A stretch of DNA of 64,000 nucleotides. Source: Labilibaculum filiforme (GTDB taxonomy: Bacteria > Bacteroidota > Bacteroidia > Bacteroidales > Marinifilaceae). The notes beneath the pieces were generated by a model. That model was not told where the DNA came from. It searched no databases and worked only from the letters and a program-made list of their open reading frames with translations. Below, piece by piece: positions 34,875 through 43,500 of this stretch (position 1 is its first letter; the number at the start of each line of letters is the position of its first letter). Location: positions 124,001-188,000 of the forward strand of contig NZ_MVDD01000007.1 in assembly GCF_002843315.1 (NCBI RefSeq), given 5' to 3'. The position numbers and the translations under genes were made by a program.

Positions 34875-35213
34875 TTAAATAGAAATCTCATCGAGTTCTT
34901 TGAATGGATCCCAAAAAACCTGATCGAAATTTTGAATTTGATCATTAACAACCATAATTCCTTCACTTTCTAAAAGTTCCTGCATTACATTCTCACCTGG
35001 AAAATGATGTTTTCCGGAAAGCATTCCCAGTCGGTTCACCACACGATGAGCCGGAGTATATTCCTTATGAGCGTGACACTGATTCATTGCCCAACCGACC
35101 ATTCTGGAACCTCTTGGAGAACCAATATACCTAGCAATAGCGCCATAACTTGTAGCTCGTCCTGCGGGAATTAAGCGTACTACACCATATATGCGGGAAT
35201 ACAAATCGCTCAT
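34875..35213 (-). CDS. alkyltransferase-like (ATL) protein
   Basis: 112 residues, the DNA-binding fold of O6-alkylguanine-DNA alkyltransferase. It has IPAGRATSYGAIARYIGSPRGSRMVGWAMNQC and then YTPAHRVVN where true methyltransferases have PCHRV. The reactive cysteine is therefore alanine, so it recognises alkylated guanine and passes it to nucleotide excision repair instead of repairing it. It ends one base before the trmB stop-start junction, so it is cotranscribed with trmB upstream. Confidence 0.9.
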   Translation of the reverse strand: MSDLYSRIYGVVRLIPAGRATSYGAIARYIGSPRGSRMVGWAMNQCHAHKEYTPAHRVVNRLGMLSGKHHFPGENVMQELLESEGIMVVNDQIQNFDQVFWDPFKELDEISI

Positions 35214-35957
35214 CTATTGAATTCTTCTTTCCCTTCCAAAACTCCGATATTCATCCAATTCAATTTCCACATCGGGTTCTACAAACTCGCTTTTTCCTTC
35301 GAGCATAAACTTTTGATACTTGATTGGAATTCCGCGTGTCAAAAATTGTTGCTCATAATAAGTCCTAATGGAGAGAATTTCATCGGCCTTTCCCGAACGG
35401 TACAAATCGTCGGTATCCACCAAAACTTTTAGCTTATTCTCGGCAATTACATACTTGGTGTACTCGTATAAAAAATTACTATCCGATTTCAAGTGAATAA
35501 TTCCATCCTTAGAAAGAAGATTGCTGTACAATTTCAAAAATCGGGTACCAGTTAATCTTTTCCCTACTTTTTTCATTTGAGGGTCAGGAAAAGTGATCCA
35601 AATTTCGGCTATTTCTTCTGCTTCAAATATCGATTGAAGCAACTCGGCATAGGTTCTAATGAAAGCAACATTCGTTAATCCTGTATCGCGTGCTTCTTTT
35701 GCGCCACAAAAAATTCGTGCTCCCTTAATATCTATTCCAATAAAATTCTTGTTCGGAAATTGTTTTGCCAAACCAACTGTATATTCACCCTTTCCACAAC
35801 CAACTTCAAGAACAATAGGATGGTTATTCTTAAATACCTCCTTGTTCCACTTTCCTTTTAATTGATAGTTTGTTTCCCAAACTTCGTTGTGGGTTGGTTG
35901 AAAAACATTTTCAAAAGACTTCATCTCAGCAAAACGCTGTAATTTATTTTTTCCCAC
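35214..35957 (-). CDS. trmB: tRNA (guanine-N7-)-methyltransferase
   Basis: 247 residues. It methylates G46 of tRNA using S-adenosylmethionine. The SAM fold has VLEVGCGKGEYTVGLAKQ, the acceptor motif is WITFPDPQMKKVGKRLTGTRF, and the C-terminal region includes RTYYEQQFL. It lies between gldH and the ATL gene on the same strand, with a 17-base gap to gldH and direct contact with ATL, so all are one transcription unit. Confidence 0.93.
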   Translation of the reverse strand: MGKNKLQRFAEMKSFENVFQPTHNEVWETNYQLKGKWNKEVFKNNHPIVLEVGCGKGEYTVGLAKQFPNKNFIGIDIKGARIFCGAKEARDTGLTNVAFIRTYAELLQSIFEAEEIAEIWITFPDPQMKKVGKRLTGTRFLKLYSNLLSKDGIIHLKSDSNFLYEYTKYVIAENKLKVLVDTDDLYRSGKADEILSIRTYYEQQFLTRGIPIKYQKFMLEGKSEFVEPDVEIELDEYRSFGRERRIQ

Positions 35958-35974
35958 TTTAAAAACCTCTTTTA

Positions 35975-36448
35975 TTATCTAATTCCTTTCTCAATACGAA
36001 TTCCTACATTCACAATACCCTTTAGTTTAGGGTCGTACATTCCCTGTTTAATTTTAAATACATATTTTCCTGATTTCGGAAAAACTACGTTTTTCTTAAA
36101 AGGAACCTGTAAATCAAAGATATCGCCAAAACCGCTTCCATACCAAGCTCCGGTTTCGTCTGCTAATGCAATTTCCACCTTTTTTTCCTCTACCTCCTTA
36201 TCGGGAGAAATAGATTTCACAAACACCCACAAGTTACTATAAGCGTAGTCGCCCGAATTTCGCAAGTTCACAAAAATGTTGTGTGCATGTATTGTATCTG
36301 TAATTTCTACCTCGAAACGAAGCGTATTTTCCTGACTCCATTCAAAATCAGGAATACTCTCATATTGTTCGTACACTCTTTTAGAATCACAAGAAAGCAC
36401 TATTACTACAAGAAATAATACGCATAGAAATTTCAACATTTTCATCAT
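35975..36448 (-). CDS. gldH: gliding motility lipoprotein GldH
   Basis: 157 residues with a lipoprotein signal (Cys20 in VIVLSCDSK). The mature part has YEQYESIPDFEWSQENTLRF, the recognisable GldH start, then a beta-rich single domain (IFVNLRNSGDYAYSNLWVFV). GldH was identified in Flavobacterium gliding; here it accompanies T9SS genes nearby. It overlaps the end of ricT by four bases, so the genes are translationally coupled. Confidence 0.88.
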   Translation of the reverse strand: MMKMLKFLCVLFLVVIVLSCDSKRVYEQYESIPDFEWSQENTLRFEVEITDTIHAHNIFVNLRNSGDYAYSNLWVFVKSISPDKEVEEKKVEIALADETGAWYGSGFGDIFDLQVPFKKNVVFPKSGKYVFKIKQGMYDPKLKGIVNVGIRIEKGIR

Positions 36449-37596
36449 ACCGACGGATTATTGTTTTTTCTTGGTTTACGACGGAATTTACGTTTCGCCT
36501 TTTTCGCTACAGGTTTTTCCTTGGAATCGAAACGATGCAAGCTATCCTGACCGACTACATTTTCGTACTCCAGTGTTTTCTTAGGTTCGGCAACAAATTC
36601 GGTCACCAATTTATTCACCTTAATGCCTTTTTTATTCTGTTTGATAATATCCTTAACGGTATCTACCGATAGTTGCACCATATTTATGGTGTTGTATTTA
36701 TCGTATGAATACCACATTAATCGTTTAAAAATGTCGGTTTTTTGATGATAGGCAGTACCATCTTTTGTTTCCAACTGAATATTTGTATTTGGGAAATCTT
36801 TCTGAGCATCGATGTAACAATCCAATTCGAAATTCAGACAACATTTTAGTTTTCCACATTGTCCGGCTAACTTTTGCGGATTTAATGAGATTTCCTGATA
36901 ACGAGCCGCATTAGTAGTTACCGACACAAAATTGGTAATCCAGGTAGAGCAACAAAGCTCTCTACCGCAAGGACCAATTCCCCCAATTCTACCAGCCTCT
37001 TGTCTTGCACCAATTTGGCGCATTTCAATCCGAATTTTAAATTGTTCGGCAAGCACTTTAATCAGCTGTCGAAAGTCAACACGATCGTCGGCTATGTAGT
37101 AAAAAATGGCTTTGGTTTTATCGCCCTGATATTCCACATCACCAATTTTCATATTGAGTTTTAGTTCTGCAGACAACTGACGAGCCTTGATCATTGTTTT
37201 GTGTTCCAAAGCAATAGACTCATGCCATTTTTCGATATCCACTGGCTTCGCCTTACGATATATCTTCTTTGCTTCGTATGTTTTAGGATTTAGTTTCTGC
37301 TTGCGCATTTGTTCTACAACTAAATCGCCGGTTAAGGTAACAATTCCTATGTCGTGCCCTGGTGATGCCTCTAAAGCAACAACATCACCTCTTTGTAGTC
37401 TTAATTGATTCGAATTTGAGAAGAATCCCTTACGGGTATTTTTAAATTTTACTTCAACTATATCTGGACACAACGCACTCTCAGGAACATCACTCAACCA
37501 ATCATAAACGTCTAGTTTTCCGTCTAGAAGCCTATCATCTTTCTTATTGGAAGCACAACCTCCGCACTTCCCTTTTGGTTCCTTATTTTCCATCAC
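36445..37596 (-). CDS. ricT: RicT (PSP1-domain, Fe-S complex subunit)
   Basis: 383 residues. The PSP1 domain lies at about residues 40-260, with RQIGARQEAGRIGGIGPCGRELCC followed by GQCGKLKCCLNFE, the cysteine pairs that bind an iron-sulfur cluster in RicT. A CGGCAS motif is near the N-terminus, and the C-terminus is very basic (KKAKRKFRRKPRK), suggesting RNA contact. In Bacillus, RicT (YaaT) with RicA/RicF affects RNA maturation, and there too it lies next to holB. It starts at a promoter with a perfect 15-bp palindrome. Confidence 0.88.
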   Translation of the reverse strand: MMENKEPKGKCGGCASNKKDDRLLDGKLDVYDWLSDVPESALCPDIVEVKFKNTRKGFFSNSNQLRLQRGDVVALEASPGHDIGIVTLTGDLVVEQMRKQKLNPKTYEAKKIYRKAKPVDIEKWHESIALEHKTMIKARQLSAELKLNMKIGDVEYQGDKTKAIFYYIADDRVDFRQLIKVLAEQFKIRIEMRQIGARQEAGRIGGIGPCGRELCCSTWITNFVSVTTNAARYQEISLNPQKLAGQCGKLKCCLNFELDCYIDAQKDFPNTNIQLETKDGTAYHQKTDIFKRLMWYSYDKYNTINMVQLSVDTVKDIIKQNKKGIKVNKLVTEFVAEPKKTLEYENVVGQDSLHRFDSKEKPVAKKAKRKFRRKPRKNNNPSV

Positions 37597-37612
37597 ATGT
37601 ATATTGATTATT

Positions 37613-37636
37613 AGTCGATAATCGACTGCAAAAATA
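37613..37636 (-). promoter_or_regulatory. ricT promoter with operator-like palindrome
   Basis: A -7 box TATTTTTG (37629-37636, minus strand) is followed two bases downstream by a perfect palindrome AGTCGAT-A-ATCGACT (37613-37627), which would cover the transcription start. It lies 17 bases before the ricT start codon. Confidence 0.45.
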
Positions 37637-37690
37637 ATGATTTTAATTTATAAACTTTTAAAGGTAGTAATTCGCCGAATTAATAGCCTC

Positions 37691-38815
37691 TTATGGCCTT
37701 AATAATTTAACCAACTTAAGGCTCAAATCGAGAAAAACGATTTTTGCATTGGCATTTCTTCCAATATCAGCATGAGCTTTGGATAGTTCGTCAGCAAGAA
37801 TCCAAACATTTTCCTCGTTAATAAAAGGCGAAAACCGTTGAGAAAAATTCATTTCTTCTCCATTTAAAAACACCATTTCGGGCTTTTTTAAATTCAAAAT
37901 AAAATTTTCGCGCACCATTCGAACACTATAATTTAAAAAACTCTTTTGGCGTTCCCTGCCAATTGCCGCAATTTTCTCCGACCAATCCATTAATCCTTCC
38001 ACATTACGAGCATAGCTTAAACGCATAATAGCAACAAAATTTTCGAAATTAAATGCATTTTCGTCTGAGTTTTGAATCAGCACGCGTGCTTTTCGATAGC
38101 TTCCGTCGGCCAAACGAACCACATTACTTAACTCGGTGCCCGTTAAATTAAATTCCGAAGCAATAGCCTTCGATAAATCTTGGGAATCAATTTTAGGAAC
38201 TTTTACAATTTGAGTTCTGGAAAGAATTGTTTGTAAAATTTTTTCCGGTTCTTCGGAAACCATTAAGAAAATTGTCTTTTTAGGCGGCTCCTCGATCATT
38301 TTTAGCAATTTATTGGCACAGGAACGATGCATTTTTTCCGGCAACCAAATCACCATTATCTTATAATCGGACTCGTAAGTTTTTAAATTTAGCTTTCGAA
38401 TAATTTCGTTGCTCTCCGAAGAATAGATTAATCCCTGAGAATTATCAACACCTAAGCTTTGGTACCATCCACCCAAATCAAAATACCTATCACTTTCAAT
38501 TTGAGATCTCCAACTACCTATAAAATTATCGCTTACCGGATTTGTAAACCCTTTCCCTGTTACAACGGGGAAAACAAAATGCAAATCGGGATGAATTAAC
38601 TTCTGATATTTTTTACAAGAAGAACAAACGCCACAAGAATCATTTTCCTTTTTATCCAAACAGGATATGTATTGAGCAAATGCAATTGCCAAAGGCAGCT
38701 TTCCGACCCCATTAGGCCCCACCAGCAATTGAGCGTGACTAATTCTATTTTCCTTTACTGTTTGTATGAACTGCTTCTTTACAGATTCAAGTCCTATTAT
38801 ATCTTTGAATTGCAT
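37691..38815 (-). CDS. holB: DNA polymerase III subunit delta'
   Basis: 374 residues. It is a clamp-loader subunit. The N-terminal AAA+ fold has LLVGPNGVGKLPLAIAF, a Walker A whose Ser/Thr is Leu, as expected for the non-hydrolysing delta' subunit. A zinc module CGVCSSCKKYQKLIHPD follows, and SRTQIVKVP is the SRC-like region. It is separated from ricT by 94 bases and is on the same strand. The holB-ricT neighbourhood is conserved also in Firmicutes. Confidence 0.9.
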   Translation of the reverse strand: MQFKDIIGLESVKKQFIQTVKENRISHAQLLVGPNGVGKLPLAIAFAQYISCLDKKENDSCGVCSSCKKYQKLIHPDLHFVFPVVTGKGFTNPVSDNFIGSWRSQIESDRYFDLGGWYQSLGVDNSQGLIYSSESNEIIRKLNLKTYESDYKIMVIWLPEKMHRSCANKLLKMIEEPPKKTIFLMVSEEPEKILQTILSRTQIVKVPKIDSQDLSKAIASEFNLTGTELSNVVRLADGSYRKARVLIQNSDENAFNFENFVAIMRLSYARNVEGLMDWSEKIAAIGRERQKSFLNYSVRMVRENFILNLKKPEMVFLNGEEMNFSQRFSPFINEENVWILADELSKAHADIGRNANAKIVFLDLSLKLVKLLRP

Positions 38816-39111
38816 GAAATTAATTTCGATTCTATGATGAGCATCCTAATGTTACCAACTTCTTTCTGTTGATTTATGTGCGATTAGCGATATGCAAAAT
38901 TAACTGCAAAAATACATTAGGGTACCCAAAGTTAAAAAAATATCCAAGTGCTTCGCTAAAAGTAATCATCTTGCAATTAAGAAGTAGTAAAATATGACGT
39001 TTTAGCTCCTTTAAAAGAAATTATTTTTTTTATGCAATCGTTTCAAAACGAAGAGTCTACTAGTCACAACCATATGTATTTAAAATAGATACCATAGTTT
39101 CCCATATCTTT
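38816..39111. other. divergent promoter region of holB and pgk
   Basis: About 360 bases lie between the holB and pgk starts. On the holB side TAATTTTG (minus strand, 38895-38902) fits a -7 box, with CAAA at 38927-38930 as a possible -33. The rest is A/T-rich with no frame that looks like a gene. Confidence 0.4.
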
Positions 39112-39143
39112 TTTGCACTGATTTACAGAAAAAGCTACCTTTG
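39112..39143 (+). promoter_or_regulatory. pgk promoter, consensus Bacteroidetes type
   Basis: TTTG at 39112-39115 and TACCTTTG at 39136-39143 are separated by 20 bases, an almost perfect TTTG-N20-TAnnTTTG promoter. The start codon lies 33 bases after the -7 box. Confidence 0.8.
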
Positions 39144-39176
39144 AATACACGAAAAAAAACTAAATACAAATATATC

Positions 39177-40364
39177 ATGCAAAGTATTGACACTTACAAT
39201 TTTTCAGGTAAAAAAGCTATTATCCGAGTAGATTTCAATGTGCCTTTAAACGAGCAATTCGAAATTACTGACGACACACGAATTCGTGCTGCCCTACCAA
39301 CTATTAAAAAAGTATTAGATGGTAATGGTTCTGCAATTTTGATGTCACATCTTGGTCGACCAAAAGGTGTAGATCCTCAATTTTCATTGAAGCACATTGT
39401 TGCTCACCTTACAAAATCGATAGGGGTTGAAGTAAAATTTGCTGATGATTGTATTGGTGAAAGTGCGAAAACAATGGCTGCTAATTTAAAGCCAGGTGAA
39501 GTTCTTTTATTGGAGAACCTACGCTACTACAAAGAAGAAGAAAAAGGCGATGAAGAATTTGCTAAAAAATTGGCTGGTTTAGCTGATCTTTGGATCAATG
39601 ATGCATTTGGAACAGCTCACCGTGCACATGCTTCCACCGCAGTTATCGCAAAATTTTTCCCGGAAGCTAAACTGTTCGGATACGTTATGGAAGGCGAATT
39701 ATCAAGCGTTGATAAAGTGTTGAAAGATACAAAACGTCCACTAACAGCTATTATGGGTGGAGCTAAGGTTTCTTCTAAAATTGAAATCATTCAAACTTTA
39801 ATGTCGCAAGTTGATCACTTGATTATTGGTGGTGGAATGACTTACACTTTTGTGAAAGCAATGGGTGGAACTATCGGAGACTCTTTAGTAGAGGATGACA
39901 AATTAGAAACTGCAAGAGAAATTTTGAAGAAAGCAAAAGAAAACAACGTGAAACTTCACCTTGCTTCTGATGCATTAATTGCCGATGCTTTTTCTAACGA
40001 AGCAAACACAAAAACCTGCGATGTAAATGCAATTCCTGAAGGATGGATGGGATTAGACGTTGCTGAAGCAACTATCGAAAGCTTCAAAAAAGTAATTGAA
40101 GAATCTAAAACTATTCTTTGGAATGGTCCTGTAGGCGTATTCGAAATGGATACTTTTGCAAAAGGAACCAAAGCAATTGCTGATGCTATTGTTACTGCAA
40201 CTGAAAAAGGTGCTTTCTCGTTAATTGGTGGTGGTGATTCTGTTGCTGCAATCAACAAATACGGTCTTGCTGATAAAGTAAGTTACGTATCAACTGGTGG
40301 TGGTGCTTTATTAGAATACATCGAAGGAAAAGAATTGCCAGGTGTAACAGCTATTAGAGGATAA
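39177..40364 (+). CDS. pgk: phosphoglycerate kinase
   Basis: 395 residues from 39177; the in-frame codon at 39141 lies on the -7 box and is rejected. It transfers phosphate from 1,3-bisphosphoglycerate to ADP in glycolysis. Motifs are [48 protein letters not shown] and, at the nucleotide site, [14 protein letters not shown]. The length is typical. It is a single gene with a consensus promoter and a strong terminator, and its codon use suggests high expression. Confidence 0.97.
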   Translation: MQSIDTYNFSGKKAIIRVDFNVPLNEQFEITDDTRIRAALPTIKKVLDGNGSAILMSHLGRPKGVDPQFSLKHIVAHLTKSIGVEVKFADDCIGESAKTMAANLKPGEVLLLENLRYYKEEEKGDEEFAKKLAGLADLWINDAFGTAHRAHASTAVIAKFFPEAKLFGYVMEGELSSVDKVLKDTKRPLTAIMGGAKVSSKIEIIQTLMSQVDHLIIGGGMTYTFVKAMGGTIGDSLVEDDKLETAREILKKAKENNVKLHLASDALIADAFSNEANTKTCDVNAIPEGWMGLDVAEATIESFKKVIEESKTILWNGPVGVFEMDTFAKGTKAIADAIVTATEKGAFSLIGGGDSVAAINKYGLADKVSYVSTGGGALLEYIEGKELPGVTAIRG

Positions 40365-40401
40365 TATATATTACAACATACTCTTCCACAGGAAGAAATT
40401 G

Positions 40402-40431
40402 AACGCAGTCCGAAAATGGACTGCGTTTTTT
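40402..40431 (+). terminator. pgk terminator
   Basis: AACGCAGTCC-GAAAAT-GGACTGCGTT followed by a T run, 38 bases after the stop; a perfect ten-bp stem. Confidence 0.95.
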
Positions 40432-40514
40432 CATTCGTAAATTTTGAGCATAATTAAACATTTTTCGATTATATTCGTAACATAAGCTCCCTATTTCATT
40501 TATATGTTCCGATT

Positions 40515-43500
40515 ATGAATAAAATTCTACTTTCATTAATAGCTCTATTTTCCATTCTGTTTCTTACAATAGATACTACTTATGCTCAAGTGGATAGTTT
40601 GCATTACATTCCTCCGATGTGCTCCTTTTCTAACTCATCATCAGATGTAGATGATCACCAAATGGTTCTAACAACCACCGAAACAACGCCATTTACAGTT
40701 ACTATAAAAAACAATAATGGAACATTTGTAAAAACTACCAGCATATCAAATTCCAGTCCGAAAAAAATCAGCTTAAATTGGCCTAACAAAGGAATCAATT
40801 CACAAGGAGTTATTGGAACAGGTGATTTAAACTCGATATTGGATACAGAAGGATTAATGGTTAGTGGTTCTAAAAAATTCTTTGTCAGTATTCAAAATAA
40901 GTCAGGTGCTCAGGGTGATTTGCTAACCTCAAAAGGAACTACGGGTTTAGGAAATGATTTTTACAGTGGACATATGTTTTCAAGTTCGGGAGGATATGAT
41001 AATTATAATGGTCATTTTATATCTGCAATAGCAACCGAAAACAATACAAACATCACCTTTAACAATCCTAGAATTAAATTTTCAGGAAAATCAACAAATT
41101 CCTTTACGGTTAGTTTAAATAAAGGACAATCTATTGTAATCGGAGTAAGTGTAAATCAGCTAAAATCGCAAGGAAAAAATCTTAATCATGTAAATGGAAC
41201 ACACGTAACTTCAAATAAGCCCATTGCTGTTAGTTCAGGTTCGTGGTGTGCTTCGGGTTTTCCTAGCAATAGTCCGGGTAGAGATGTTGGTTTTGACCAG
41301 TTAGTACCAACTGGAGTGGTAGGGAAAGAGTATATTCTGTTGAAAGGTGAGGGAGTGAATGGCGGAGCACAATACAATGAAAAAGCATTGGTAGTTGCCA
41401 CAGAGGACAATACAAAAATATACATCAAGGGAAATTCAACTGCAGAAGCAACTCTAAACAAAGGGGAATACTTTTTTACCGACTATGCTGATTTTGGAAC
41501 CAATAAAAACTTATACCTTCATTCAGATAAAAAGATTTTTTGTTACCAAACACTTTCCGGAGCAAACAAAAAGCAAACTGCTGGTTTCTGTTTTATTCCT
41601 CCCTTAAAATGTACGGCAGATAAGGAAGTTACTATTGCATTTGCTAATGAACTTTCTAGTTTAGGAGTTAATCCTATTTTAAAACTAGTTACCCAAACGG
41701 GTTCCCAAATTCAACTAAACGGAGTAAACCTTCAAAGTGCATCTGATTACAAAAAAACAGTTCCTGGAAATATTTATTGGGAAACCTACAATATCCCTAA
41801 AAGTGAACTTCAAAAAAACATTTATAACCACGGAACAGATTGGATATTTAAAATATCATCAACCAATGCTTTAAATGCGATGCTTGCAGTAGAAAGCAGT
41901 AATGTTGGTGGTGGTGGTTTCTTCTCTGGTTTTGGAGATATTCCACAAGTAGATCAGAGTCCTGATATAGCGGAACAAGGTTTATGCGGAAGTAATGTGG
42001 TACTTACAGCAACAGGTTTTACTTCCTATAATTGGTATAAAGATGGAGTAATTATCTCTGGACAAAACAATTCAACCTATCAAGCAACAAATCCCGGAAG
42101 GTATAAAGTAACTGGATTATCGCCCTGTGGAAGCTCAACAACAGAATCTTTTCCTTCTAGTGAAATTAGAATATTACCTTGTCTTTCGGTTGCTCCAGCA
42201 ACTATTACGGTAACCGAAGGAACAGATTTAAATGCAGTATTTCGTGTAGAGCTGTCGCACATTTGGTTAGCTTCTGATAATGTAAATGTAACTTTCGATT
42301 ATCAAACCAATACAGGAACCGCCACCAGCGGACAAGATTACACTCCTAAAACAGGAAGTGCAACGATTCCATCTGGATCGGCTTATGTAGATATTTCGGT
42401 TCCTATTATTAATGATCTTCTGAATGAGGATGACGAAGAATTTACTTTTACCATTTCCAATGTGGTGGAAGCAGTAGAAAGTATCACCCTTGGAACAGCA
42501 ACCATTAAAGATGACAACGACCCTGCTCCAAAAATTACAGTCTCGAACCAGACATATAATGAAGATGCAGGAACAATTAGTTTCGCGGTAAGTTTAAATA
42601 CCGCAAGTGGCAAAACGATAAGTACAAACTATTCAATTACTGATAATACCGCTGTTCACCCTGCTGATTATACTGCTCCTAACTATACAGGAACCCTTAG
42701 TTTCGCTCCAAGTGAAACAAGTAAGAATATCACTTTTAACATTATTGACGATAACATTTACGAACCCGGAACCGATGAATATTTCACACTTCTTTTAAAT
42801 AATCTGGTAAACACAACAGCAGGAAATACCAGTGCAAATATATCCATTACCGATAACGAAACACCTCCAGTAATCACGATTGCGAATGCAAGTAAAACGG
42901 AAGGACAAAATATTGTTTTTCAGGCAAATTTGAGTCATCCGGCCAATACCGCAATCACCTTTAATTACGAAATAGTATTAAGCAATGGTTCGGGGAAAGC
43001 CAAGCAACAAGATTTTGTGAATTATTCCACTTTTTCGACGGGAACCATTACGATTCCTGCCGGACAATTAAATGTTAATTTTCCTGCATTTGTAACTTTA
43101 GATGACAACGCAAATGAGCAAGCAGAGACCTTTCTTGTAAATTTTACTTCTGCAAGTAATGCAACATTTGCAAATACCTCAGCAACAGGAACTATCCTAG
43201 ATAACGAGGGAAACCCAACTTTATCGATAGCAAATGCTTCGGTAACCGAAGGAGAAATTCTTAATTTTACCATCTCGGTAAGTCCAGTAAAAAGTACAGA
43301 TATTGTTTTTGATTACAGAACCGTGAATGGAACAGCAAGCTACCCTGCCGATTTTAACGGAACAGGGTGGACATCAATTACACTGCCGGCCAACCAAACC
43401 AGCATGACCCTTTCTATCAATACTATTCAAGATACGGAAGAGGAAGGCAACGAAAACTTCACCGTTGAAATTGGAAATCCACCTTTTAAAGTAGATATTG

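Noticed and set aside
39141-39176. Longer pgk start at 39141
   Set aside because: This codon overlaps the consensus -7 promoter element, so it would not be transcribed.
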